This document shows, one piece after another, positions 54,762-64,000 of a stretch of 64,000 nucleotides of DNA (positions are counted from its first letter, which is position 1; each line of letters begins with the position of its first letter). The position numbers and the translations under genes were made by a program. The stretch covers positions 6,200,001-6,264,000 of the forward strand of contig NZ_CP107939.1 of the NCBI RefSeq assembly GCF_036046055.1, written 5' to 3'. Source of the DNA: Nocardia sp. NBC_00403 (GTDB lineage: Bacteria; Actinomycetota; Actinomycetes; Mycobacteriales; Mycobacteriaceae). The notes beneath the pieces were generated by a model that was not told the DNA's origin, made no database searches, and saw only the letters and a program-made list of their open reading frames with translations.

Positions 54762-57295
54762 GTACAGCATCGCGTAGCGATTCGATGGGGGGTGGCGGCC
54801 GGGTGACGGGTGGGCCCGCCACTGTTAACGCCAATGCCAGCGGGCTGGTCCCCGCCGATCTGGTAACCGTGACCATCGATGACACCACTGTCAGCGTGCC
54901 TGCGGGCACGCTGGTGATCCGGGCCGCCGAACTGATCGGCATCCAGATACCCCGCTTCTGCGACCACCCGCTGCTCGAACCGGTCGGCGCCTGCAGGCAG
55001 TGCATCGTCGAGGTGGAGGGCCAGCGCAAGCCGGTCGCCTCCTGCACCATGGCCGTCACAGACGGCATGGTGGTGCGCACCCAGCTCACCTCCCCGGTCG
55101 CCGACAAGGCGCAAGAGGGCGTGATGGAGCTGCTGCTGATCAACCATCCTCTCGACTGCCCGGTCTGCGACAAGGGCGGCGAATGCCCGCTGCAGAACCA
55201 GGCGATGTCCAGCGGTCGGCCCGAAACCCGGTTCGACGGCGTGAAACGCACCTACCCCAAGCCGATTCCGCTGTCCACGGCGGTGCTGCTGGACCGGGAA
55301 CGCTGCGTGCTCTGCGCCCGCTGCACGCGCTTCTCCCAGCAGGTCGCCGGTGACCCCTTCATCGAGCTCATGGATCGTGGTGCGCTGCAACAGGTCGGCA
55401 TCGCGCAGGCCGAACCGCTCGATTCGTATTTCTCCGGCAACACCGTGCAGATCTGCCCGGTCGGCGCGCTCACCGGCACCAGTTATCGGTTCCGCGCGCG
55501 CCCGTTCGACCTGGTGTCGAGTCCGAGCGTCTGCGAGCATTGCGCGTCGGGTTGCGCACAGCGCACCGACCATCGCCGCGGCAAGGTGCTTCGCCGGCTG
55601 GCAGGCGACGATCCGCAGGTCAACGAGGAATGGAACTGCGACAAGGGCCGCTGGGCTTTCGCGTATGCCACCGAACGCGACCGGCTGACCACACCCATGG
55701 TGCGCGGCTGGGACGGCAAGCTCGCGCCTGCCTCGTGGTCCGAGGCGCTCGCTGCCGCCGCAGAGGGTTTGGCCGCCGCGCACGGCAGCGCGGGTGTGCT
55801 GATCGGCGGCCGCATCACCGAAGAAGACGCCTACGCCTACGCTAAATTCGCGCGAGTTGCCCTCGGCACCAACGACATCGACTTCCGTAGCCGGGTGCAC
55901 TCGGTCGAAGAGGCCGATTTCCTTGCCGCCCGCATCGCCGGGCAGGGTGTCACTGTCGACTACGACAGCCTGGAAAAGGCGCCGATCGTCCTGCTCGCCG
56001 GTTTCGAGCCGGAGGAGGAATCACCGATCGTCTATCTGCGGCTGCGCAAGGCCGCACGCAAGCACGGACTGCCGGTCTACTCGTTGGCCGCCTACGCCTC
56101 GCGTGGCCTCGACCGCATGTCCGGCACCCTGCTGCAGGCGATGCCCGGTGCCGAGCCGCACCTGCTCGACACGCTGCGCACCGGTGAAATCGCCACCGCG
56201 GAAATCTATTCCGCACAGCTGATCGAGGCGTCGCGGCTGCTGCGCCGATCGGGCGCGGTGATCATGGTCGGCGAGCGGCTCGCCGGAATCCCCGGCGCGC
56301 TCTCGGCGGCGGTCCGGCTCGCCGACGAGACCGGCGCCGCCCTGGCCTGGGTGCCGCGGCGGGCGGGCGAACGCGGCGCGGTGGAGGCGGGCGCACTGCC
56401 CGGCCTGCTCCCGGGCGGCAGGCCCGTCGTGGATCCTCGTGCCCGCCAACAGGTTCGGGCCCTCTGGAACGTGCCCGACCTGCCGGTGACCGTCGGCCGT
56501 GACACCGCCGCCATCCTGGAGGCCGCCGCCACCCTCGGCGCTCTCGTCATCGGCGGCGTCGATCTCGCCGATCTGCCGGACCCGCAGGCCGCGCTCGCCG
56601 CCGTCGACGCCGCCCGCTTCGTGGTCAGCCTGGAATTGCGTCACAGTGCCATCACCGACCGCGCCGATGTGGTGTTCCCCGTGGCTTCGGCGATGGAGAA
56701 GTCCGGCACCTTCCGCACCTGGGAGGGCCGCGCGCGGCAGTTCGACGCCGCGCTGCACGACTCCGCCGTGCGGCGAGCGGCGACTCCCCTGTCGGATCAG
56801 CGCGTCATCCAGGCGATCGCGGATGAGATGCAAGTGCCGCTCGGACTGCCCGATACCAATGCGGCCCGTGCCGAACTCGCCGAACTCGGCGCGTGGGACG
56901 GCACGCCCGTCGCGCCACCCGCGCATCGTGCGCACCCGGTCACCCAGCCCCAACCGGGCACCGCTGTCCTCGCAGGCTGGCGAATGCTGTTGGACCAGGG
57001 CCGGATGCAGGACGGGGAGCCGAACCTGGCAGGTATCGCACGCCCGCCGGTGGTGCGACTCTCGCAGGCAACAGCCGCCGAAATCGGTGCCGCCGAAGAC
57101 GATCCGATCAGCGTCGTCACCGAGCGCGGCACCATCACGCTGCCGCTGATGATCACCGACCTGCCCGACCGGGTGGTCTGGCTGCCGCTGAATTCGCCGG
57201 GAAGTTCGGTCTTCGAACAACTCGCCACCCAACCGGGCGGCGTGGTTCATCTGCGACGTGCGGACGAGAGGATGAAGGAACACCGTCATGAGTGA
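54758..57295 (+). CDS. nuoG: NADH-quinone oxidoreductase subunit G
   Basis: An 845-aa subunit with several iron-sulfur clusters. N-terminal [2Fe-2S] set in [18 protein letters not shown]; then [14 protein letters not shown] and [13 protein letters not shown]; then a molybdopterin-oxidoreductase-like domain without cofactor. An extra N-terminal stretch of about 30 Gly/Ala/Ser residues precedes the ferredoxin domain. Overlaps nuoH by eight bases. Confidence 0.95.
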   Translation: MSTASRSDSMGGGGRVTGGPATVNANASGLVPADLVTVTIDDTTVSVPAGTLVIRAAELIGIQIPRFCDHPLLEPVGACRQCIVEVEGQRKPVASCTMAVTDGMVVRTQLTSPVADKAQEGVMELLLINHPLDCPVCDKGGECPLQNQAMSSGRPETRFDGVKRTYPKPIPLSTAVLLDRERCVLCARCTRFSQQVAGDPFIELMDRGALQQVGIAQAEPLDSYFSGNTVQICPVGALTGTSYRFRARPFDLVSSPSVCEHCASGCAQRTDHRRGKVLRRLAGDDPQVNEEWNCDKGRWAFAYATERDRLTTPMVRGWDGKLAPASWSEALAAAAEGLAAAHGSAGVLIGGRITEEDAYAYAKFARVALGTNDIDFRSRVHSVEEADFLAARIAGQGVTVDYDSLEKAPIVLLAGFEPEEESPIVYLRLRKAARKHGLPVYSLAAYASRGLDRMSGTLLQAMPGAEPHLLDTLRTGEIATAEIYSAQLIEASRLLRRSGAVIMVGERLAGIPGALSAAVRLADETGAALAWVPRRAGERGAVEAGALPGLLPGGRPVVDPRARQQVRALWNVPDLPVTVGRDTAAILEAAATLGALVIGGVDLADLPDPQAALAAVDAARFVVSLELRHSAITDRADVVFPVASAMEKSGTFRTWEGRARQFDAALHDSAVRRAATPLSDQRVIQAIADEMQVPLGLPDTNAARAELAELGAWDGTPVAPPAHRAHPVTQPQPGTAVLAGWRMLLDQGRMQDGEPNLAGIARPPVVRLSQATAAEIGAAEDDPISVVTERGTITLPLMITDLPDRVVWLPLNSPGSSVFEQLATQPGGVVHLRRADERMKEHRHE

Positions 57296-59186
57296 TCTGG
57301 CTCTGCTCGTCGCGACGCCCGCGGGGCCCTCCGTGGTTACGCACGCTGCCGCCTACGGGCCCGACGCGTTCACCCTCTTCGGTCACGACCCGCTGTGGCT
57401 TGTGCTCGCAAAATCCCTCGCGATCTTCGGCTTCCTGCTGCTCACCCCGTTGATGGCGGTGTATCTGGAACGAAAGATCGTGGCCTGGATGCAGATGCGG
57501 GTCGGCCCGAACCGGGTCGGCCCCAAGGGCACACTGCAGGCCATCGCCGACGGCGTGAAGATGGCGCTCAAGGAAGACATCATCCCGACGATCGTGGACA
57601 AGCCGATCTTCATCATGGCGCCGATCATTTCGGTGATCCCTGCCGTGATGGCGTTCGCGGTGATCCCGTTCGGGCCGGAGGTGTCGATCCTGGGACATCG
57701 CACCGCGCTGCAGCTGACCGATATGCCGGTCGCCGTGCTCTACATCCTCGCGATCACCTCGATCGGCGTCTACGGCATCGTGCTCGCCGGGTGGTCGTCC
57801 GGCTCCACCTACCCGCTGCTCGGCGGCCTGCGCTCGACCGCGCAGGTGATCTCCTACGAGATCGCGATGGCGCTGTGCTTCGCGACGGTGTTCCTGCTCG
57901 GCGGCACCATGGCCACCTCGGGCATCGTCAAGGCACAGGAGGGCACCTGGTACGTCTTCCTACTGCTGCCGTCGTTCCTGATCTATTGCGTCTCGATGGT
58001 CGGCGAAACCAACCGGGCGCCGTTCGACCTGCCCGAGGCCGAGGGTGAGCTCGTCGGTGGCTTCCACACCGAGTACTCCTCGCTCAAGTTCGCGATGTTC
58101 ATGCTCGCCGAATACATCAATATGGCAACGGTTTCCGCACTGGCGACCACGCTGTTCCTCGGCGGCTGGCGCGCACCGTGGCCGCTGAACATGTGGGACG
58201 GGGCCAATTCCGGCTGGTGGCCCGTGCTGTGGTTCACCCTCAAGGTGTGGACGTTCCTGTTCGTGTTCATCTGGCTGCGCGGCACACTGCCGCGGCTGCG
58301 CTACGACCAGTTCATGAACCTCGGCTGGAAGCTGCTCATTCCGGCGTCGCTGCTGTGGGTGATGCTGGTGGCCACCGCTCGAGTGTTGGAGGCCGAGGGC
58401 TATCACGTTCAGACACCCGCGTTGGTCATCGGCGGGTTGATCATCTCCGTGCTGATGGTGGGCATGTTCCTGCGGGCCGGACGCGCCGACGGCATGCCGC
58501 CGCCGGTGGCGGAACCGAGTCACGAGGTATCCGGTGCGAGCGGGTCGACGGTGTTCCTCGGTTTCCCGACACCGCCGATGCCCGACCCCGCGCTGGCGCA
58601 TCCCATGCCGAAACCCGGCCTGTTCGCTCCGCTTGCCGGATTCGTCGTCACCGCATCGACCATGTTCAAGAAGGCCAACACCGAGTTCTACCCGGAACAG
58701 AAGGTACCGACCGCGCCGCGCTATCACGGTCGCCACCAGCTCAACCGGCATCCGGACGGACTCGAGAAGTGCATCGGCTGCGAACTGTGCGCCTGGGCCT
58801 GTCCCGCCGACGCCATCTACGTCGAGGGCGCGGACAACACCGAGGAGCAGCGCTTCTCGCCGGGTGAGCGCTACGGCCAGGTCTATCAGATCAACTACCT
58901 GCGCTGCATCGGCTGCGGTCTGTGCATCGAAGCGTGCCCGACACGGGCGCTGACGATGACCAACGAATACGAGATGACCGACGACAATCGCGCCGATCTG
59001 ATCTACGAGAAAGACCAGCTGCTCGCCCCACTGCAGCCGGGCATGACCGCGCCACCGCATGCCATGTATCCCGGCACCGACGAAGGCGACTACTACCGGG
59101 GCAACGTGCCGAGTGGCGCCGCCGAGGCGGAACCCACTCACCCGAGGCTGCCCGCCGCCGCGGGCGCGGAAGGAGGCGCGCTGTGA
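57288..59186 (+). CDS. nuoHI: fused NADH-quinone oxidoreductase subunits H and I
   Basis: One uninterrupted 632-codon frame covers two subunits. Residues 1 to about 410 are NuoH: eight membrane helices, [18 protein letters not shown] and the cytosolic loop [20 protein letters not shown]. After a linker ([16 protein letters not shown]) residues from about 445 are NuoI with two [4Fe-4S] sets, [12 protein letters not shown] and [12 protein letters not shown]. In M. tuberculosis they are separate genes. An internal ATG (58578) has no ribosome binding site, so separate NuoI synthesis is not evident. Overlaps nuoJ (GTGA). Confidence 0.9.
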   Translation: MSDLALLVATPAGPSVVTHAAAYGPDAFTLFGHDPLWLVLAKSLAIFGFLLLTPLMAVYLERKIVAWMQMRVGPNRVGPKGTLQAIADGVKMALKEDIIPTIVDKPIFIMAPIISVIPAVMAFAVIPFGPEVSILGHRTALQLTDMPVAVLYILAITSIGVYGIVLAGWSSGSTYPLLGGLRSTAQVISYEIAMALCFATVFLLGGTMATSGIVKAQEGTWYVFLLLPSFLIYCVSMVGETNRAPFDLPEAEGELVGGFHTEYSSLKFAMFMLAEYINMATVSALATTLFLGGWRAPWPLNMWDGANSGWWPVLWFTLKVWTFLFVFIWLRGTLPRLRYDQFMNLGWKLLIPASLLWVMLVATARVLEAEGYHVQTPALVIGGLIISVLMVGMFLRAGRADGMPPPVAEPSHEVSGASGSTVFLGFPTPPMPDPALAHPMPKPGLFAPLAGFVVTASTMFKKANTEFYPEQKVPTAPRYHGRHQLNRHPDGLEKCIGCELCAWACPADAIYVEGADNTEEQRFSPGERYGQVYQINYLRCIGCGLCIEACPTRALTMTNEYEMTDDNRADLIYEKDQLLAPLQPGMTAPPHAMYPGTDEGDYYRGNVPSGAAEAEPTHPRLPAAAGAEGGAL

Positions 59187-60037
59187 ACGCATTGATCCTG
59201 GCCGCCGAGCCACTGACCCGAGCCTCCACCGGTGAGGCCGTCAGTTTCTGGATCCTCGCCCCGCTGGCCGTGATCGGCGCGCTCGGCATGGTCTTCGCAC
59301 CCAAGGCTGTGCACTCGGCGATGTGCCTCGCCTCGACGATGATCGCGCTCGCGGTCATGTACATTGCCCAGGACGCCCTGTTCCTCGGCGTGGTACAGAT
59401 CGTCGTCTACACCGGCGCGGTGATGATGCTGTTCCTGTTCGTGCTCATGCTGGTCGGCGTCGATTCCGCCGAGTCGCTGCGGGAAACCATTCGCGGGCAA
59501 CGGCTTTCCGCCGCCGCGGTCGGCCTCGGTTTCGGCCTGCTGCTGATCAGCGGCATCGCCAGCGGCATCCGCAACTCCGGAATCACCTACCCGGCCACCG
59601 GATTCGCAGGCCGTGACGTGATCGGCGAGCTCGCCGAGCTGATCTTCATCCGCTACGTGTGGGCCTTCGAGCTCACCGGTGCACTGCTCATCGCCGCCAC
59701 CATCGGCGCGATGGTGCTCGCGCACCGCGAGCAGTTCGGCCAGCGGCTCGGCCAGCGCGAAATGTCGCAGCGCCGGTTCCGCAGCAAAGGTGACCCGCTG
59801 TATCCCACGCGCCGCGCCACCCCACTGCCCACCCCCGGCGTCTATGCCAGGCACAACGCGGTCGACATCCCGGCCAGACTGCCGGACGGGTCCTTCGAGG
59901 AATTGTCGGTCAGCACCATCCTGCGGCACCGCCGCACCAGGGCGCTCACCGAAGCGGCCGTCATCTCGGTCGGCTCGACGAGCACACCCGACGGGGCCGA
60001 AAACCACGCGCCCGCCGACGATTCCCCACAGAGCTGA
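59183..60037 (+). CDS. nuoJ: NADH-quinone oxidoreductase subunit J
   Basis: A 284-aa membrane subunit with five helices ([20 protein letters not shown] is conserved) and a long cytosolic tail of about 110 residues that is usual in actinobacteria. GTG start overlaps the nuoHI stop. Confidence 0.95.
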   Translation: MNALILAAEPLTRASTGEAVSFWILAPLAVIGALGMVFAPKAVHSAMCLASTMIALAVMYIAQDALFLGVVQIVVYTGAVMMLFLFVLMLVGVDSAESLRETIRGQRLSAAAVGLGFGLLLISGIASGIRNSGITYPATGFAGRDVIGELAELIFIRYVWAFELTGALLIAATIGAMVLAHREQFGQRLGQREMSQRRFRSKGDPLYPTRRATPLPTPGVYARHNAVDIPARLPDGSFEELSVSTILRHRRTRALTEAAVISVGSTSTPDGAENHAPADDSPQS

Positions 60038-60052
60038 CGAGGAAGGCATACG

Positions 60053-60352
60053 GTGAACCCCCAGAACTACCTGTTCCTGTCCGCGCTGTTGTTCACGATC
60101 GGCGCCGCGGGAGTCCTACTGCGGCGCAACGCCATCGTCGTGTTCATGTGTATCGAGTTGATGCTCAACGCGGTGAATCTCGCCTTCGTCACCTTCGCCA
60201 GGCTGCATGCAAATCTGGATGGCCAGGTGTTCGCGTTCTTCACCATGGTGGTCGCCGCGGCCGAGGTCGTCGTCGGTCTGGCCATCATCATGACCATCTT
60301 CCGCGCCCGCCGCTCGACCTCGGTCGACGACGCCAACCTGCTGAAGTTCTGA
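60053..60352 (+). CDS. nuoK: NADH-quinone oxidoreductase subunit K
   Basis: A 99-aa membrane subunit of the proton path with three helices and conserved glutamates in [13 protein letters not shown] and [15 protein letters not shown] start with GAGGAAGG before it. Confidence 0.96.
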   Translation: MNPQNYLFLSALLFTIGAAGVLLRRNAIVVFMCIELMLNAVNLAFVTFARLHANLDGQVFAFFTMVVAAAEVVVGLAIIMTIFRARRSTSVDDANLLKF

Positions 60353-60353
60353 C

Positions 60354-62243
60354 ATGGACGGGACAACAACTCTCGGACTGCTGCCCGCGCTGCCGCTGGC
60401 AGGCGCCGTCATCCTGCTGCTCGGCGGGAAGTACACCGACAAGTGGGGTCACCTGCTCGGCACCGTCGCGGCGCTCGCGTCGTTCGTGGTCGCCGGGATG
60501 GCATTCTTCAGCATGCTCGACCGCGATAATGCCGAACGAGCCATTCACCAGGACCTGTTCAGCTGGGTGCCGGTGCCGGGACTCGAGGTCGATTTCGGCC
60601 TCCAATTGGACCAGCTGTCCATCTGTTTCGCACTGCTGATCACCGGAGTCGGATCGCTGATCCACATCTACTCCATCGGCTATATGAGCCACGATCCGGC
60701 GCGACGACGGTTCTTCGCCTATCTCAACCTGTTCCTCGCGGCGATGCTGCTGCTGGTGCTGGCGAACAACTATCTCGTGCTCTATCTCGGCTGGGAAGGC
60801 GTCGGCCTCGCGTCCTACCTGCTGATCGGCTTCTGGCACGAAAAGCCGTCCGCCGCAACAGCGGCCAAGAAAGCTTTTGTGGTCAACCGAGTCGGCGACA
60901 TGGGCCTGGCGATCGCCATGTTCGCCATGTTCACCACCTTCGGGTCGATCAACTTCACCGACGTGTTCGGCGCAGCGTCCGCCGCCAGCGAGGGAAAGCT
61001 CACGGCGATCGGATTGCTGCTGCTGCTCGCCGCGTGTGGCAAGTCCGCGCAGGTGCCGCTGCAGTCCTGGCTCGGTGACGCGATGGAGGGCCCGACCCCC
61101 GTGTCGGCGCTCATCCACGCGGCAACCATGGTCACCGCGGGCGTGTATCTCATCGCTCGGTCCGGCCCGATCTTCGACCTGGCACCCAATGCCCGGCTCG
61201 GGGTGGTGCTCGTCGGCGCGGTGACGCTGTTGTTCGGTGCGATCGTCGGTTGCGCGAAAGACGACATCAAGAAGGCACTCGCCGCCTCCACTATGAGCCA
61301 GATCGGCTATATGGTGCTGGCCGCCGGGCTCGGTCCGGCCGGCTACGCGGTCGCCATCATGCATCTGCTCACCCACGGCTTCTTCAAGGCCGGACTGTTC
61401 CTCGGTGCGGGTTCGGTGATGCACGCAATGGACGATGAGACCGACATGCGCCGCTACGGCGGACTGCGCACGCTGCTGCCGGTCACCTACATCACCTTCG
61501 GGATCGGCTATCTCGCCATCATCGGGGTGCCGCCGTTCGCCGGGTTCTTCTCCAAGGACCGCATTATCGAGGCGGCGTTCAACCAGGGCGGTGCCAGCGG
61601 TTTGGCGCTCGGCGCAGTGACGCTGCTCGGCGCCGGACTGACCGCGTTCTATATGACGCGGGTGATGCTGATGACCTTCTTCGGCGAACGCCGCTGGAAA
61701 CCCGACACTCATCCGCACGAGTCACCCGCGGTGATGACGGGACCGATGATCCTGCTTGCCGTCGGATCGGTTGCCGCGGGCGGGCTGTTCGTCCTCGGAT
61801 CGTCGCTGCAGAACTGGCTGGAACCCGTTGTCGGAGCACACCACGGTGAAGAGGCGGTTCCCGCCGCTGTCATCACCGCATTCGCGCTGATCGTCGTCGC
61901 CGTGGGCGTCGTGTTCGCCTACTACCAGTACGCCCAGCGTGAGATCCCCGAAACCGCACCGGAATCGGTGAGCACGCTGACCGTCGCCGCTCGCAAGGAT
62001 CTCTACGGCGACGCATTCAACGAAGGCGTATTCATGCGGCCGGGCGCCTACCTGACCCGGGTCCTGGTCTTCCTCGACAGCCGCGGCATCGACGGAATCG
62101 TCAACGGCACTGCCGCACTGATCGGCGGCCTTTCCGGCCGCATCCGGCGCGTCCAGTCCGGATTCGTACGCTCCTATGCCCTGTCCATGTTCACCGGCGC
62201 GGCCCTGGTGGCCGCCGCCCTGCTGGCGGTGAGGATCTGGTGA
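60354..62243 (+). CDS. nuoL: NADH-quinone oxidoreductase subunit L
   Basis: A 629-aa antiporter-like subunit with about 16 helices. [19 protein letters not shown] (Glu of the proton site) and [20 protein letters not shown] are diagnostic. Begins one base after the nuoK stop and overlaps nuoM by four bases. Confidence 0.96.
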   Translation: MDGTTTLGLLPALPLAGAVILLLGGKYTDKWGHLLGTVAALASFVVAGMAFFSMLDRDNAERAIHQDLFSWVPVPGLEVDFGLQLDQLSICFALLITGVGSLIHIYSIGYMSHDPARRRFFAYLNLFLAAMLLLVLANNYLVLYLGWEGVGLASYLLIGFWHEKPSAATAAKKAFVVNRVGDMGLAIAMFAMFTTFGSINFTDVFGAASAASEGKLTAIGLLLLLAACGKSAQVPLQSWLGDAMEGPTPVSALIHAATMVTAGVYLIARSGPIFDLAPNARLGVVLVGAVTLLFGAIVGCAKDDIKKALAASTMSQIGYMVLAAGLGPAGYAVAIMHLLTHGFFKAGLFLGAGSVMHAMDDETDMRRYGGLRTLLPVTYITFGIGYLAIIGVPPFAGFFSKDRIIEAAFNQGGASGLALGAVTLLGAGLTAFYMTRVMLMTFFGERRWKPDTHPHESPAVMTGPMILLAVGSVAAGGLFVLGSSLQNWLEPVVGAHHGEEAVPAAVITAFALIVVAVGVVFAYYQYAQREIPETAPESVSTLTVAARKDLYGDAFNEGVFMRPGAYLTRVLVFLDSRGIDGIVNGTAALIGGLSGRIRRVQSGFVRSYALSMFTGAALVAAALLAVRIW

Positions 62244-63865
62244 CCGATTTTCCCTGGTTGACCTTGCTGTGGGCGTTGCCCGCGGTCGGCTCTGTTGCGG
62301 TGCTCGTGCTGCCCGCCGCCCAACGCACGCTGGCGCGCTGCCTGGCCCTGTGCGTCTCGATCGCGGTGCTGGTGGTCGGCATCATCTTGGCGGTGCGCTT
62401 CGATCCCGGTGGGGCGCAATATCAGTTCGTCGAAGACCACGAGTGGATTCCGGCCTTCGGCGCCGGATACACCCTGGGCCTGGACGGGATCGCGCTGGTA
62501 CTCGTACTGCTCACTGCGGCGCTGGTGCCATTGCTGATTCTCGCGGGCTGGAACGACGAGCGCGAGGTCGGCAGCGGCCGCCGCGTCGTGCACACCTACG
62601 TCGCACTCAGCCTGATGGTCGAAGCGATGGTGTTGATCTCCTTCGTCTCGCTCGACATCCTGCTGTTCTACGTGTTCTTCGAGGCCATGCTCATCCCGAT
62701 GTACTTCCTCGTCGGCGGCTTCGGACCGCGCAGTGCGGATGTGCAGCTGCGCCAGCAGCGGTCGCGGGCGGCGGTGAAGTTCCTGCTCTACAACCTGTTC
62801 GGTGGGCTGATCATGCTGGCGGCGGTGATCGGGTTGTATGTGCTCACCGCGCGGGAAGGGCTCGGGGCGGGCTCGGCGGGCACCTTCGACTTCCGTACGG
62901 TGGTCACCGCGGCCAACGCCGGACAGCTCGGCGCCGGTCCCGCCGTGCTCAACGCCCTGTTCCTCGGGTTCATGTTCGCGTTCGCGGTGAAGGCCCCGCT
63001 GTGGCCGCTGCACACCTGGCTGCCCGATGCGGCGGTCGCGGCGACGCCGTCGAGTGCGGTGCTGATGATGGCGGTAGTCGACAAGGTCGGCACCTTCGGC
63101 ATGCTGCGCTACTGCCTGATGCTGTTCCCGGATGCCTCGGGCACCTACGCGCCACTGGTGATCACCCTCGCGGTCATCGGCATCATCTACGGCGCGCTAC
63201 TGGCCGTCGGCCAGACCGACGTGATGCGGCTGATCGCTTACACCTCGATCTCGCACTTCGGATTCATCATCCTCGGCATCTTCGCGATGACGAGCCAGGG
63301 ACAGACCGGGGCGACACTCTACATGGTCAACCACGGCATTTCGACCGCCGCGCTGTTCCTGATCGCCGGATTCCTGGTGTCGCGCAGGGGTACCCGGGTC
63401 ATCGCCGAATTCGGCGGGGTGCAGAAAGTCGCGCCGGTGCTCGCGGGCACCTTCTTCATCGCCGGTCTCGCCACGCTGTCGCTGCCCGGTCTCGCCCCGT
63501 TCGTCAGCGAATTCCTGGTCCTGGCCGGCACGTTCAGCCGCTACCAGGTCGCCGCCGTCATCGCGACCGGCGCACTCGTGCTCGCCGCGCTGTATGTGCT
63601 GTGGCTCTACCAGCGCATGATGACCGGCCCGGTGAAGGAAGGCAACGAGCGCCTCTACGATCTGGTGCCCCGCGAACTCGCTGTGGTGGTACCACTGATC
63701 GCCGCGCTGCTGTTCCTCGGCGTCTACCCGAAACCGCTGCTGGACTTCATCAATCCGGCGGTCGGACAGACGCTGACCACGATCGGCCGCCACGACCCCG
63801 CACCGTCGGTGCCGTCGCTGCCCGAAGCGGGGGCGACCGGGCATACCGGAGGTGCGCACAAGTGA
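62240..63865 (+). CDS. nuoM: NADH-quinone oxidoreductase subunit M
   Basis: A 541-aa antiporter-like subunit with about 14 helices. [20 protein letters not shown] and [20 protein letters not shown] identify it; the HFGF loop of the later proton site is in [16 protein letters not shown] start overlaps nuoL. A 104-base gap separates it from the next start. Confidence 0.96.
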   Translation: MTDFPWLTLLWALPAVGSVAVLVLPAAQRTLARCLALCVSIAVLVVGIILAVRFDPGGAQYQFVEDHEWIPAFGAGYTLGLDGIALVLVLLTAALVPLLILAGWNDEREVGSGRRVVHTYVALSLMVEAMVLISFVSLDILLFYVFFEAMLIPMYFLVGGFGPRSADVQLRQQRSRAAVKFLLYNLFGGLIMLAAVIGLYVLTAREGLGAGSAGTFDFRTVVTAANAGQLGAGPAVLNALFLGFMFAFAVKAPLWPLHTWLPDAAVAATPSSAVLMMAVVDKVGTFGMLRYCLMLFPDASGTYAPLVITLAVIGIIYGALLAVGQTDVMRLIAYTSISHFGFIILGIFAMTSQGQTGATLYMVNHGISTAALFLIAGFLVSRRGTRVIAEFGGVQKVAPVLAGTFFIAGLATLSLPGLAPFVSEFLVLAGTFSRYQVAAVIATGALVLAALYVLWLYQRMMTGPVKEGNERLYDLVPRELAVVVPLIAALLFLGVYPKPLLDFINPAVGQTLTTIGRHDPAPSVPSLPEAGATGHTGGAHK

Positions 63866-63969
63866 GCGCCGCCGAGCGTCGACCGGACCGCCTCAGTACC
63901 GGCTGTGGCGCGCACTTCGGTGCCGCCAGGCAGGTCGCCACCATGTTCTACGTATCAAGGACGGCATAA

Positions 63970-64000
63970 GTGACTTCCTACGAATACGGAACTGTGCTCG
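63970..64000 (+). CDS. nuoN: probable start of nuoN (cut by window edge)
   Basis: A GTG at 63970 opens a frame beginning TSYEYGTVL, and nuoN is the only subunit still missing and always follows nuoM. Only ten codons are visible, so the call rests on order. An in-frame stop-free stretch with the nuoM ribosome-binding context lies before it. Confidence 0.5.
   Translation, partial: MTSYEYGTVL

Noticed and set aside
58578..59186. Separate nuoI gene from the internal ATG
   Set aside because: No ribosome binding site and no stop before it; kept as a fusion with the alternative noted.
62269..63969. A 566-codon frame overlapping nuoM
   Set aside because: nuoM in the other frame has all family motifs; this frame is arginine-rich and has no motif.

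Overview
The window is 64 kb of high-GC DNA that reads as a chromosome segment of a Nocardia-like member of the Mycobacteriales. Supporting signs are a complete actinobacterial-type complex I operon (nuoA to nuoM, with nuoN starting at the edge) preceded by a response-regulator gene in the position of M. tuberculosis Rv3143, a GabD2-type succinic semialdehyde dehydrogenase, a conservon (CvnA-D), a TIGR00027-type methyltransferase, GTG starts, ATGA/GTGA stop-start overlaps, and an actinobacterial LexA box at dinB. The genus is an inference. No rRNA, tRNA or CRISPR was seen.

Layout. 1-5.5 kb: the start of a Ser/Thr kinase gene leaving the left edge, then a GAF-domain regulator, acetaldehyde dehydrogenase and DUF779 unit, and gabD2. 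5.8-9.7 kb: conservon of sensor kinase, roadblock protein, DUF742 protein and small GTPase. 9.7-19.2 kb: membrane protein, NUDIX hydrolase, HxlR regulator divergent from thioesterase and MFS genes, an ABC drug exporter divergent from its TetR regulator over a 44-bp perfect palindrome, a broken AlkZ-like gene, a BlaI/M56 pair and an epoxide hydrolase. 19.3-25.7 kb: dinB with SOS boxes, a thiolase, a two-component system and an Lnt-like carbon-nitrogen hydrolase. 25.8-31.8 kb: a Calvin-cycle operon, cbbL-cbbS-cbbX-fbp-prk, of red-type (form IC-like) RuBisCO, with a divergent LysR regulator (CbbR) and a clear operator between them. This gives the cell the RuBisCO, phosphoribulokinase and FBPase steps of CO2 fixation.

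31.8-49 kb is an accessory, decaying region. It holds remnants of an NHL-repeat protein, an aldo/keto reductase, an XRE/MmyB regulator, IS3- and IS5-family transposases and other broken genes. Embedded among them are intact genes: an acyl-CoA ligase, an SRPBCC protein, a 66-aa peptide translationally coupled to a methyltransferase, two close paralogues of a small GRDP-like (WHxH...C) protein each followed by a strong hairpin, a molybdenum-cofactor-sulfurase-like PLP enzyme without MOSC domain, an XRE/TPR regulator, an isochorismatase-fold hydrolase and a methyltransferase. At 45.4-48.8 kb a three-gene operon (flavoprotein, membrane protein, FHA protein) carries a lesion in every gene. The set GRDP-like proteins, MOCOS-like enzyme, coupled peptide and methyltransferase is the best candidate for an undescribed system here.

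49.6-64 kb: the nuo operon, tightly coupled throughout, with two notable points: nuoH and nuoI are one uninterrupted reading frame, and a CRP/GlxR-like site lies upstream of nuoA.
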